Below are positions 14,042 through 22,610 of a stretch of DNA of 23,922 bases, in pieces. Position 1 is the stretch's first letter, and each line of letters opens with the position of its first letter. Source of the stretch: an uncultured Hungatella sp. (GTDB lineage: Bacteria > Bacillota > Clostridia > Lachnospirales > Lachnospiraceae); the NCBI GenBank assembly GCA_910588325.1, contig CAJUPP010000059.1:1-23922 (forward strand). Direction: 5' to 3'. The notes beneath the pieces were generated by a model. The model worked only from the letters and a program-made list of their open reading frames with translations. It was not told the origin of the DNA and did no database searches. Made by a program: the position numbers and the translations under genes.

Positions 14042-16588
14042 TTGAATATAAAACGACCACTGATTTGTGCAGCAGGGGGATTCGTACTTGGAGAGGTATG
14101 TTTTCTGCTGCCGGTGGGGTTCTCGGCGGGGATTCCGGTTATTTTGACAGCCGGAGTCTGGTGGCTGTGGATGAAGAGGAAAGCAAGCGGCAGAAATCTG
14201 TTATGGTGGATTTTGCCGCTTTTTCTGGTTCTTGGAATGGGAAGGATGTATGGAGACCAGATGCAGACAGAACGAGCGGAAGAGATAATGGTTCGGATGG
14301 AAGGACGGCAGCTTAAGGTAAGCGGAATTGTAAGCTCTATCCAATATGGGGACAGGTCAGTATCGCTGAAATTGTCTCATGTGATTTTGGAGTCAGAAGA
14401 AGAGGCAACTGAATATTTTCCGGTTCTGGTGTATGTGGACCATAAAGAGATATGGGAAGGAGAGAAAGAGAAAACATGGATTCGAATCGGCATGGAGGTC
14501 TCTGTCAGAGGAGAACTGGAGGGATTTTTAAAACCGGGAAATCCAGGAGAATTTGATTATGGAGCGTACTACCATGCCGTAGGGATTGAGGGGCGGATAT
14601 ATGGGGAGCATCTGCAGATAATCGGGGAGGAATATTCTGTATATTCAGACGGTATTTACAGGATAAAGAGGAAGGCAGGAGAGATTCTAAAGGATCTGTG
14701 CAGTCTGGAGGATCAGGGAGTGTTTCAGGCTGTAATTTTGGGGGATAAGAGTGAGCTTTCAGGGGAAATTCGAGATTTGTATCAGAAGAATGGGATTGCC
14801 CATCTTCTGGCAGTCAGTGGGCTTCATGTGTCTATGATTGGAATGGGGCTTTATCGCATGCTTCGGAAATGGGGAATGAGCTTTGGAAAGGCCGGTGGGG
14901 CGTCGGCAGGAATCACCATCAGTTATGGGGTCTTGACAGGAGGCTCCGCCAGTGTAGTGAGAGCTGTGGTGATGATCTGCCTGCAGATACTGGCGGACAG
15001 AATGGGGCGGACTTATGATCTGCTTTCTGCCATGGCGGCTGCGGCATTATTGCTGCTGGTTCAGTCGCCGGCTTACTTATTTCAATCCGGTTTTCAATTA
15101 TCTTTTGGGGCGATTCTGGCAATAGGGGCTGTTTTGCCGGTGCTTTCACAGTGGATGGGAGTGAGACGAGGATGGGGTCAGGCGATTCTTTTGGATGTGG
15201 TAATTCAGATTGTGACCTACCCTGTGATTGTATATCATTTTTTTGCATATCCGGTTTATGGAATGGTGCTGAATCTGCTGGTGATTCCCTTTATGGGATA
15301 TGTGATTCTGTCCGGACTGGCAGGGATTTTCCTGGGATTGGCAGGAAAAGGGCTGTGGCTGATAGGAACATTTTCGGGACTGACAGAGATCCTGCCGGAA
15401 ACTGCAGCACTGTGGGCAGGGGAATGGGCGATAGGAACAGGGCATTATATTTTAGTGATTTATCAGCAGCTTTGTACCAGATTTCAGAAGCTGCCAGGGG
15501 CAGTTCAGATCGTGGGAAGGCCGGCTGTGTGGCAGCTTGGAGTGTATGGGGGCATGTGGCTGTTCATGCTGGCGGCAGTGTGGAATCATGGGAAAGATGA
15601 TGGACAGAAGGGAAAGAGAGAATGTGGGAGTAAGGAGGAAGGCAATTCTGTATCGGCAAAACAGAAGCTCTGCCGGGGAGGTATGATTTTTGTCCTGATG
15701 ACAGCCTCCTGTCTGCTGTTAAGACCTTTGCCTCCCGCAGGGCTGTCTGCGGTGTTTTTGGATGTGGGACAGGGGGATGGTATTTGTCTGAGGACAAAAG
15801 AGACCGTTGTTTTGGTAGACGGAGGCAGCAGTGATAACAAGAGACTGGGAGAGCAGGTTTTGGAGCCGTTTCTCAAAAGTCAGGGAATTGCCGGGATTGA
15901 TTACGCCATTGTCAGCCACGGGGATCAGGACCACATATCAGGATTGATCTATCTGATGGAGTCAGAGTGCGGAATAAAAATCGATCATCTGGTTCTGCCC
16001 TGGCTGGGAAAGGGAGAGGATACTTATGAGAAGCTGCAGAAATTGGCGGAAGATATGGGAACGAAGGTTCATTGGATGAAGGAGGGAGATTATATTCAGG
16101 AAGGAAAACTGGAATTAAACTGTCTGTACGCAGGGCAGGAAGAAAAGAAGGAGGACAGAAATGAACATTCTCTTCTGATACAGTTAGTTTACGGGCAGGC
16201 GGGAATTCTTCTGACCGGCGATATGAGTGCAGAGGGAGAAAAGGAATGGCTGGAACAGAAAGAACAGTCAAAAGGAAGAATCTATGGGAAAAATAGACAG
16301 ATACAGGTCCAGGTCCTGAAAGTAGCGCATCATGGGTCCAAGTATTCAAGTTGCGGGGAATTCTTAAAGCAGGTACGGCCAGACTGTGCGGTTATCTCCT
16401 GCGGCGCTGGAAATCGGTATGGGCATCCTGGCCTGGAGACTCTAACACGGCTGAAGGAACAAGGGATTGAATATCTGGTGACTATGGAAGATGGGGCTGT
16501 GATAGTGGAGACCGATGGGGAGAAGGTAAAGATGACCGGATACAGGGACAGCTTATTATATAGAAGATTCTTGAAGAAAGTACAATAA
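14042..16588 (+). CDS. comEC: ComEC/Rec2 DNA-uptake channel protein
   Basis: Polytopic membrane protein proposed to carry single-stranded DNA across the cytoplasmic membrane during transformation; 848 residues, full family length. Parts in order: N-terminal membrane helices, an OB-fold-like region (about 85-200, with GNPGEFDYGAYY), the competence membrane domain starting near LLAVSGLHVSMIG (about 258), and a C-terminal metallo-beta-lactamase-like domain with LDVGQGDG, SHGDQDH (His626-His631), LLTGDM (Asp727) and VAHHGSKYSS (His763/764). All metal ligands are present. The start is TTG, 5 bases after the lipoprotein stop, with GGAG 8 bases upstream. No comEA is next to it. Followed by holA, as in Bacillus. 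Confidence 0.93.
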   Translation: MNIKRPLICAAGGFVLGEVCFLLPVGFSAGIPVILTAGVWWLWMKRKASGRNLLWWILPLFLVLGMGRMYGDQMQTERAEEIMVRMEGRQLKVSGIVSSIQYGDRSVSLKLSHVILESEEEATEYFPVLVYVDHKEIWEGEKEKTWIRIGMEVSVRGELEGFLKPGNPGEFDYGAYYHAVGIEGRIYGEHLQIIGEEYSVYSDGIYRIKRKAGEILKDLCSLEDQGVFQAVILGDKSELSGEIRDLYQKNGIAHLLAVSGLHVSMIGMGLYRMLRKWGMSFGKAGGASAGITISYGVLTGGSASVVRAVVMICLQILADRMGRTYDLLSAMAAAALLLLVQSPAYLFQSGFQLSFGAILAIGAVLPVLSQWMGVRRGWGQAILLDVVIQIVTYPVIVYHFFAYPVYGMVLNLLVIPFMGYVILSGLAGIFLGLAGKGLWLIGTFSGLTEILPETAALWAGEWAIGTGHYILVIYQQLCTRFQKLPGAVQIVGRPAVWQLGVYGGMWLFMLAAVWNHGKDDGQKGKRECGSKEEGNSVSAKQKLCRGGMIFVLMTASCLLLRPLPPAGLSAVFLDVGQGDGICLRTKETVVLVDGGSSDNKRLGEQVLEPFLKSQGIAGIDYAIVSHGDQDHISGLIYLMESECGIKIDHLVLPWLGKGEDTYEKLQKLAEDMGTKVHWMKEGDYIQEGKLELNCLYAGQEEKKEDRNEHSLLIQLVYGQAGILLTGDMSAEGEKEWLEQKEQSKGRIYGKNRQIQVQVLKVAHHGSKYSSCGEFLKQVRPDCAVISCGAGNRYGHPGLETLTRLKEQGIEYLVTMEDGAVIVETDGEKVKMTGYRDSLLYRRFLKKVQ

Positions 16589-16629
16589 CCAATTATAATG
16601 ATAATATCAGGAAAGCGGGGAACTGAAAG

Positions 16630-17604
16630 ATGAAGGTATTGGCACAGGATATAAAAAGCAGAGAGTTTAAACCAATGTATCTGATTTACGGAGAAGAGGC
16701 ATTTTTAAAGAAAAGCTATAAAAATCAAATGCGGGAAGCCATAGCAGGGGATGATACCATGAACAGCCATTCTTTTGAGGGAAAAGGACTGGATCTGAAA
16801 GAAATTATCAGCCTGGCGGATACCATGCCTTTTTTTGGAGAGAAGCGTCTGATTGTGATTGAGGACAGCGGCCTGTTCAAAAGCGGCGGAGGGGAAATGC
16901 TGGCGGAATACCTGCCACACATGCCTGACACGACTTGCATATTGTTTGTGGAATCCGAGGTGGACAAGAGAAACCGTCTGTATAAAAAGGTAAAGGACCT
17001 TGGGTATGCAGCGGAAATGACCAGGCAGAATGCCTCCCAGCTGGCCTCCTGGGCAGGAAGGATTCTGGCAAAGGAAGGGAAGAAGATTACCGGACGGACT
17101 ATGGAATTATTCTTAAGCAAGACCGGGGATGATATGGAAAATATTCAGATGGAGCTGGAAAAGCTGATCTGTTATACCATGGGCAAAGAAGTAGTGACTG
17201 ACCGGGATGTGGAGGAAATCTGTACGGTTCGGGTCACTAATAAAATCTTCGATATGGTTGCAGCGATTGTAAACAGGAAGACAAAAGTGGCCATGGATCT
17301 GTATGAGGACCTGTTGACTTTAAAGGAACCTCCTATGAGAATTTTGTTTCTTATTGCCAGGCAGTTTAACCAGATCCTTCAGGTAAAGGAGCTGATGGGG
17401 CAGGGAATGGACAGAAGCAGCATTGCCGCCAAGTTAAAAATGCAGCCCTTTGTGGTGGGAAAGGTGATGCCCCAGGCCAGAAATTTTAGCAGAGAACAGA
17501 TTCTGTCCTATGTGAATCTGTGCGTGGATGCGGAGGAGTCAGTAAAGACCGGGCGGCTGAATGAGCGGCTGGCAGTGGAATTATTGATTGCGAAGCAGTA
17601 TTGA
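16630..17604 (+). CDS. holA: DNA polymerase III subunit delta
   Basis: Clamp-loader subunit that opens the beta clamp on DNA, cytosolic, 324 residues, normal length (B. subtilis YqeN type). The N-terminal YLIYGEEAFLKK segment (17-28) is the usual delta-family start, equivalent to the nucleotide-binding-like fold without a functional Walker A. The C-terminal helical collar includes RILFLIARQFNQILQVKEL and ends in NERLAVELLIAKQY. Identification rests on these motifs and on the conserved comEC-holA-rpsT order. It begins 41 bases after comEC with GCGGGGAAC upstream. Transcription ends at the bidirectional terminator at 17644-17684. Confidence 0.92.
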   Translation: MKVLAQDIKSREFKPMYLIYGEEAFLKKSYKNQMREAIAGDDTMNSHSFEGKGLDLKEIISLADTMPFFGEKRLIVIEDSGLFKSGGGEMLAEYLPHMPDTTCILFVESEVDKRNRLYKKVKDLGYAAEMTRQNASQLASWAGRILAKEGKKITGRTMELFLSKTGDDMENIQMELEKLICYTMGKEVVTDRDVEEICTVRVTNKIFDMVAAIVNRKTKVAMDLYEDLLTLKEPPMRILFLIARQFNQILQVKELMGQGMDRSSIAAKLKMQPFVVGKVMPQARNFSREQILSYVNLCVDAEESVKTGRLNERLAVELLIAKQY

Positions 17605-17643
17605 GTCGTCTGAACTGTCATAATAAGGAAACATGTACGTAAA

Positions 17644-17684
17644 AAAACCTCTGCCGCTGTCACACCTACAGCGGCGGAGGTTTT
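17644..17684. terminator. Bidirectional intrinsic terminator between holA and rpsT
   Basis: AAAACCTCTGCCGCTGT (17644-17660) and ACAGCGGCGGAGGTTTT (17668-17684) form a 17-position stem with a single T-G wobble and a 7-base loop. T-rich tracts follow on the plus strand (TTTTCTATAT) and, because an A-run precedes the stem, on the minus strand as well. It serves the convergent holA (+) and rpsT (-) genes. Confidence 0.9.
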
Positions 17685-17708
17685 CTATATAAACCAGCTT
17701 CGATTCAA

Positions 17709-17972
17709 TTAAGCCATGGAATTGACGGCTTTACTGACACGGGATACTTTCCTGGCAGCGTTATTCTTGTGATATACGCCCTTGGAGCAGGCTTTCTCGA
17801 TCTCGGAGATAGCGCCTGTTAAACATGCCTGTGCAGCAGCCTTGTCACCGGCAGCAACAGCAGCGTCTACCTTCTTCATAGCAGTTTTAACTCTGGAACG
17901 GGTTGCTTTATTACGAGCAGCTCTGGTCTCGTTTACTAAAATTCTCTTTTTAGCAGATTTAATGTTAGCCAA
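17709..17972 (-). CDS. rpsT: 30S ribosomal protein S20
   Basis: Primary 16S rRNA-binding protein of the small subunit, 87 residues, Ala/Lys/Arg-rich and all-helical. The typical start ANIKSAKKR and the C-terminal HKNNAARKVSRVSKAV motif identify it. I place the start at TTG 17972, because the resulting protein begins exactly like other S20 proteins and GGAGG lies 8 bases upstream. A longer frame from a TTG at 17990 would include the ribosome site itself. UUG initiation is also known for S20 in E. coli, where it is tied to autoregulation (known). It has its own promoter about 100 bases upstream, and points against holA and away from gpr, the same orientation as in Bacillus. Confidence 0.96.
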   Translation of the reverse strand: MANIKSAKKRILVNETRAARNKATRSRVKTAMKKVDAAVAAGDKAAAQACLTGAISEIEKACSKGVYHKNNAARKVSRVSKAVNSMA

Positions 17973-18066
17973 TCTGTTCACCTCCGACAAATTTGTTATA
18001 TGATTTGGATTCTCTGGTTTGCATCAAAACCTGGACACGGACAGTTCAATGTAAACATACTTAAAT

Positions 18067-18095
18067 ATTTTAGCGAATAAGGTATGGAATGTCAA
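18067..18095 (-). promoter_or_regulatory. Strong sigma-A promoter of rpsT
   Basis: Minus strand: perfect TTGACA (18095-18090), 17-base spacer, TAAAAT (18072-18067). The start near 18060 leaves a leader of about 90 bases before the TTG codon, long enough for S20 autoregulation (inference). Confidence 0.8.
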
Positions 18096-18104
18096 TACAT
18101 ATTT
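18075..18104 (+). promoter_or_regulatory. Candidate sigma-G/sigma-F promoter of gpr
   Basis: GAATA (18075-18079) followed after 18 bases by CATATTT (18098-18104) resembles the forespore consensus GHATR / CATnnTA with one mismatch in the -10. B. subtilis gpr is transcribed by forespore sigma factors (known). The element lies on top of the rpsT promoter on the other strand. Confidence 0.4.
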
Positions 18105-18194
18105 TCCATGTTTTAAGGAAAAATAGTAATAAAAAGTAACTGTTCAAGGGTTATATGAACGGTTGCAACAAAAATCGGTCAGGAGGAGCAGGAA

Positions 18195-19157
18195 ATGTTT
18201 GAAATCAGGACAGATTTGGCAGTGGAGGAGAAGGAAAGTTTTCCGGGGGACGGAGGAGAGGTTGGAGGAGTCTCCCTAAAGGAGTGGAAACGGGCTTCCG
18301 GCAATATAAAATTGACGGAGGTGGTGATTCTGGATGGCATGGGCGCCAGGGCTATGGGAAAACCCAAGGGAACCTATATAACCATAGAGGCAGATAATCT
18401 GGGAAAAGAAGACGAAGGATATCACAGGGAGGTATCGGAGGAACTGGCCGCACAGCTTAAGAAAATGGTGAAGGGTCTGAGGCGGAGAGGGGAGATTCCG
18501 GACAAAGGGTCTGTGAAAGTGCTGGTGGTGGGGCTTGGGAACCCCTCTGTGACGCCGGATGCTTTAGGACCTCTGGTGCTGGGGAATTTAAGGGTGAACC
18601 GAAATATCAATATGCCTGAAGACGGGGAGGAGGCGATTATCAGCGGGATTGTCCCAGGCGTTATGGCTCAGACCGGAATGGAGACGGCAGAGATTATAAA
18701 AGGGCTCATCAGAGAGACGAAACCAGATGTGATTGTTGCCATTGACGCCCTGGCGGCCAGAAGCATCCGCAGGTTGGGGACAACCATCCAACTGACGAAT
18801 ACGGGAATTCATCCGGGTTCAGGAGTGGGAAACCACAGACACAGTCTGACAAAGGAAAGCCTGGGAGTGCCGGTGCTGGCTGTCGGGGTGCCTACGGTGG
18901 TAGGGGCAGCAGCTATTGTCCATGATACGATTTCCACTTTAATAGGAACACTGGCCAGTCATATGGAGACAAAAGGAATGGGAGATTTTTTGGAGCAGCT
19001 TGAACCGGACGAGCAGTATCAGCTTATCAGAGAATTGTTGGAGCCGGAATTCGGCAGTCTGTATGTGACGCCGCCGGATGTTGACCAGACCTTAAAGCGA
19101 TTAAGTTATACGATTTCTGAAGGAATTCATTTGGCTTTTTATGAAAATTCGCGATAG
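18195..19157 (+). CDS. gpr: Germination protease (SASP-specific, peptidase A25)
   Basis: Forespore protease that degrades the DNA-protecting small acid-soluble proteins in germinating spores; 320 residues. The N-terminal IRTDLAVE motif precedes a substrate-like region. The two aspartates held to be catalytic in this family are present in GLGNPSVTPDALGP (Asp122) and IDALAAR (Asp184), with the long GIVPGVMAQTGMET segment between them. ATG 18195 is fixed by AGGAGG 8 bases upstream; the frame closes at a TGA at 18156 without another start codon. Only four residues precede RTDLAVE, so the propeptide is much shorter than in Bacillus, where about 15 residues are removed on activation. It stands 86 bases upstream of spoIIP and is probably expressed in the forespore. 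Confidence 0.95.
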   Translation: MFEIRTDLAVEEKESFPGDGGEVGGVSLKEWKRASGNIKLTEVVILDGMGARAMGKPKGTYITIEADNLGKEDEGYHREVSEELAAQLKKMVKGLRRRGEIPDKGSVKVLVVGLGNPSVTPDALGPLVLGNLRVNRNINMPEDGEEAIISGIVPGVMAQTGMETAEIIKGLIRETKPDVIVAIDALAARSIRRLGTTIQLTNTGIHPGSGVGNHRHSLTKESLGVPVLAVGVPTVVGAAAIVHDTISTLIGTLASHMETKGMGDFLEQLEPDEQYQLIRELLEPEFGSLYVTPPDVDQTLKRLSYTISEGIHLAFYENSR

Positions 19158-19243
19158 GTGGCTCATATGTATAGAAAGAGCGGCATTTATGTGTGACAGG
19201 TGAGAGGGTGGTCCAACCATACAGGAAGGCGGGGTGAGAGGAT

Positions 19244-20578
19244 GTGAGGCGCAGACAATGGAATGTAGACAGGGCTCTGAGGGTGATGATGCTGGCATCC
19301 GGAGTGATTCTTATAGCGGCATTGGCGGGGAAATACGCGGCAGAGTGGGAACCAGAGCAGAGTTCGATACAGGCAGATGCAAAAAAACAGTGGTTTGCGA
19401 AAGGACTTGCCTCCTGGATTCGATACAGTTATGGAGCAGAGGAACAGAAAAAGGAGCAGAAAAGCGAAGCAGATTGGATGCAGCAAGATACTGTAGGCAG
19501 AAAAATAATATCCTGGATTGGAAAGTGGAGCCCATTGGTCTGTTTTTATGAGCTGTATCAGGATGGCGGGGAGGATGAGGCAGAAACGGACCCATCCTAC
19601 ACCCGCTATCTGGATAAGCAGAGAGTCATGAAAGAATCTGCGTACCTGTATTTATTTGGAGATGAAAACAGCGGAAGCGGAAAAGAGGATATTGTTATAG
19701 AAGGAGCACAGGGAGAAGAGGCTCAGATGGCTCAGGGTGCAGGAATGACCCTGGAGGAGATGGCCCAGGGTGCACCGGCTTATCATATCCGCAAACAGCC
19801 TATAACAGGAACCAAATATGTGATGGAGCAGCTGGCAGATTATGATTTTCTGATGCAGCGTTTCTACAGCGTCCATTCCTCCACCACTGCCAGCAGAGAG
19901 GAGATGGATGCGAAGAAGATGCTGGAAATGGATTTTTCCCTGGAAAAAGATCCAAATCAACCACAGATTCTCATCTATCATACCCATTCCCAGGAGACTT
20001 ACGCAGACTATGGGGCGGAACATCCGGAGGCTACGGTTGTGGAGGTCGGAAATTATCTGACAGAGCTTTTAAGGCAGAAGGGATATCAGGTGATTCATGA
20101 TACCAGCCAGTATGACCTGATTAACGGACAGCTGGACAGAAATCATGCATACAATTATGCTCTGGACGGAATAACGACAATCCTTCAGAAGAATCCTTCC
20201 ATACAGGTGATTTTGGATATACACCGGGATGGGGTTCGGGAAGATTTACATATGGTTTCCGAGGTAAACAAAAAAGCGACGGCGCCGATCATGTTTTTTA
20301 ATGGAATGAGCCAGACCCCGGAAGGACCCATTGAATACTTGCAGAATCCCCATAAACTGGAAAATCTGGCATTCAGCCTGCAGATGCAGCTGGATGCGGC
20401 AGCTTATTATCCGGGGCTTACCAGAAAAATATACTTAAAGGGCCTGCGGTATAATCTGCACTTAAGACCACGTTCGGCACTGATTGAAGTAGGAGCTCAG
20501 ACCAATACCTATGAGGAAGCCAGAAATGCGATGGAACCTTTGGCGGAGATTCTGGATATGGTGCTGAGCGGAGAGTGA
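19244..20578 (+). CDS. spoIIP: Stage II sporulation protein P (peptidoglycan amidase/endopeptidase)
   Basis: Membrane-anchored cell-wall hydrolase that works with SpoIID and SpoIIM to thin septal peptidoglycan and drive engulfment (known). It has 444 residues. A hydrophobic helix at about 10-30 anchors it, followed by a variable charged region. The catalytic domain contains ILIYHTHSQETY (His246, His248, Glu251), ILDIHRDGV (His327) and ALIEVGAQTNTYEEA (Glu415), consistent with the zinc ligands and catalytic acid of the family. The start is GTG 19244, with GGGGTG about 7 bases upstream; an ATG at 19242 is closed at once by TGA. It follows gpr in the conserved order. No clear own promoter was found. 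Confidence 0.94.
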   Translation: MRRRQWNVDRALRVMMLASGVILIAALAGKYAAEWEPEQSSIQADAKKQWFAKGLASWIRYSYGAEEQKKEQKSEADWMQQDTVGRKIISWIGKWSPLVCFYELYQDGGEDEAETDPSYTRYLDKQRVMKESAYLYLFGDENSGSGKEDIVIEGAQGEEAQMAQGAGMTLEEMAQGAPAYHIRKQPITGTKYVMEQLADYDFLMQRFYSVHSSTTASREEMDAKKMLEMDFSLEKDPNQPQILIYHTHSQETYADYGAEHPEATVVEVGNYLTELLRQKGYQVIHDTSQYDLINGQLDRNHAYNYALDGITTILQKNPSIQVILDIHRDGVREDLHMVSEVNKKATAPIMFFNGMSQTPEGPIEYLQNPHKLENLAFSLQMQLDAAAYYPGLTRKIYLKGLRYNLHLRPRSALIEVGAQTNTYEEARNAMEPLAEILDMVLSGE

Positions 20579-20608
20579 TCGGTTGCAATTTTGTTCTAAA
20601 AGGGGTGG

Positions 20609-20637
20609 TTGCAAGGTCATGAAAAAAATGGTATATT
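20609..20637 (+). promoter_or_regulatory. Sigma-A-type promoter of lepA-hemW
   Basis: TTGCAA (20609-20614), a 17-base spacer and TATATT (20632-20637). The start near 20644 gives a leader of about 150 bases before lepA. A second GGTTGCAA copy at 20581-20588 has no matching -10. Confidence 0.6.
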
Positions 20638-20654
20638 CTTATGGATGAGAACCG

Positions 20655-20712
20655 AGCCAGTATCATTTAGTTAGTCTGCCAGGAGAAAACGATAGAATGT
20701 CCTCTACTGGCT
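20655..20712 (+). other. Inverted repeat in the lepA leader
   Basis: AGCCAGTA (20655-20662) pairs exactly with TACTGGCT (20705-20712) across a 42-base loop within the predicted 150-base lepA leader. No T-run follows and no known riboswitch or T-box motif is visible, so its role is open. Confidence 0.3.
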
Positions 20713-20793
20713 GCGTTATCGCTGATGTAAATTAAGTAAATGAAATTGGTATCTGACTGTTAGAAAGAACATGGAAAAGGGAAAGGATAGCAC

Positions 20794-22608
20794 ATGGCAG
20801 TTGTTGACCAAAGTAAAATTCGGAATTTTTGTATCATTGCTCATATTGACCACGGAAAATCGACGCTTGCGGACAGGATTATAGAGAGGACAGGACTTTT
20901 AACCAGCAGAGAGATGCAGTCTCAGGTGCTGGATAATATGGATTTGGAGCGGGAGCGGGGGATTACCATCAAGGCTCAGACTGTCCGCACCGTATACAAA
21001 GCAAGGAACGGGGAGGAGTACATTTTTAATCTCATTGACACCCCCGGGCATGTGGATTTTAATTATGAGGTGTCTAGAAGTCTGGCGGCCTGCGACGGGG
21101 CGATTCTGGTAGTGGATGCGGCTCAGGGAATCGAGGCCCAGACTCTGGCTAATGTGTATTTGGCACTTGACCATGATCTGGATGTATTTCCGGTTATCAA
21201 TAAGATTGATCTTGCCAGTGCCGATCCGGATCGGGTGGCAGCGGAGATTGAGGATGTGATCGGGCTGGAGGCCCATGATGCGCCCAGGATTTCGGCCAAG
21301 ACAGGACTCAATGTAGAGGATGTGCTGGAGGCCATTGTAGAGAAGATTCCTGCTCCGGACGGAGACCGGCTAGCCCCTCTTCAGGCGTTGATTTTCGACT
21401 CTCTGTATGATTCTTATAAAGGCGTGATTGTGTTCTGCCGTATCAAAGAGGGAACGGTTAAGAAGGGAACCGTAATCCGTATGATGGCTACAGGCGCAGA
21501 GGAAGAAGTGGTGGAGGTAGGATATTTTGGCGCCGGCCAGTTTATTCCCTGCGAGGAGTTGACTGCGGGAATGGTGGGCTATATTACGGCCAGCATCAAG
21601 AATGTGAAAGATACTGCAGTGGGAGATACCATTACGGATAAGAATAATCCGTGTGAGAATCCGCTGCCGGGATATAAGAAGGTTACCTCCATGGTGTACT
21701 GCGGCCTTTATCCGGCTGACGGTGCGAAATACAATGATCTTCGAGATGCCCTGGAAAAGCTTCAGTTAAACGACGCGTCTCTGTTTTTTGAGCCGGAGAC
21801 TTCCATCGCACTGGGGTTTGGATTCCGCTGCGGTTTTTTAGGGCTGCTTCATCTGGAGATTATTCAGGAGCGACTGGAGAGAGAGTACAATCTGGATTTA
21901 GTCACCACGGCTCCCGGCGTTGTCTATCGTGTTCATAAGAAGAATGGGGACATGATGGAGTTGACTAACCCTTCCAATCTTCCAGATCCGTCGGAGATTG
22001 ATTTTATGGAGGAGCCTATTGTCAGTGCGGAGATCATGGTGACTACGGAGTTTGTGGGAGCGATTATGACGCTGTGCCAGGAGCGCCGGGGCGTGTATCT
22101 GGGGATGGAATATATGGAAGCTACCCGTGCCCTGCTCCGCTATGAGCTGCCGTTAAATGAGATCATCTATGACTTTTTTGATGCCTTAAAGTCCCGGTCC
22201 AGAGGTTATGCTTCCTTTGACTATGAGCTGAAGGGATATCAGCAGTCGGAGATGGTGAAGCTGGATATATTGATTAACAGGGAAGAAGTAGATGCCCTTT
22301 CTTTCATTGTCCATAAGGATTCCGCCTATGAGAGAGGCAGGAAAATGTGTGAGAAGCTAAAGGACGAGATTCCCAGACATCTGTTTGAGATTCCTATTCA
22401 GGCAGCGGTGGGAGGTAAGATCATTGCCAGGGAGACGGTGAAGGCCATGAGGAAGGATGTTCTGGCCAAATGTTACGGCGGCGATATCACTCGTAAGAAG
22501 AAGCTTCTGGAGAAACAGAAAGAGGGAAAGAAGCGGATGCGCCAAGTGGGGAATGTGGAGATTCCGCAGAAGGCATTTATGAGTGTACTGAAATTAGATG
22601 AGGAATAA
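20794..22608 (+). CDS. lepA: Translation elongation factor 4 (LepA/EF4)
   Basis: Ribosome-associated GTPase related to EF-G, 604 residues, standard length. The G motifs are AHIDHGKST (16-24), DTPGHVDF (from Asp82), NKIDL (from Asn136) and SAKTG. The effector region with RERGITIK follows the G1 box. The EF4-specific C-terminal domain is present, ending KKRMRQVGNVEIPQ and then a short tail. ATG 20794 has AAAGGA about 8 bases upstream. It has its own promoter and a long leader, and is followed after 2 bases by hemW, so the two are co-transcribed. This pairing is conserved across Firmicutes. No anomalies seen. Confidence 0.98.
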   Translation: MAVVDQSKIRNFCIIAHIDHGKSTLADRIIERTGLLTSREMQSQVLDNMDLERERGITIKAQTVRTVYKARNGEEYIFNLIDTPGHVDFNYEVSRSLAACDGAILVVDAAQGIEAQTLANVYLALDHDLDVFPVINKIDLASADPDRVAAEIEDVIGLEAHDAPRISAKTGLNVEDVLEAIVEKIPAPDGDRLAPLQALIFDSLYDSYKGVIVFCRIKEGTVKKGTVIRMMATGAEEEVVEVGYFGAGQFIPCEELTAGMVGYITASIKNVKDTAVGDTITDKNNPCENPLPGYKKVTSMVYCGLYPADGAKYNDLRDALEKLQLNDASLFFEPETSIALGFGFRCGFLGLLHLEIIQERLEREYNLDLVTTAPGVVYRVHKKNGDMMELTNPSNLPDPSEIDFMEEPIVSAEIMVTTEFVGAIMTLCQERRGVYLGMEYMEATRALLRYELPLNEIIYDFFDALKSRSRGYASFDYELKGYQQSEMVKLDILINREEVDALSFIVHKDSAYERGRKMCEKLKDEIPRHLFEIPIQAAVGGKIIARETVKAMRKDVLAKCYGGDITRKKKLLEKQKEGKKRMRQVGNVEIPQKAFMSVLKLDEE

Positions 22609-22610
22609 AT

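Noticed and set aside
19158..19243. Sigma-E promoter for spoIIP around CATACAGG at 19219
   Set aside because: A plausible -10 is visible, but there is no ATA-type -35 at the proper distance, so the call is not supported.
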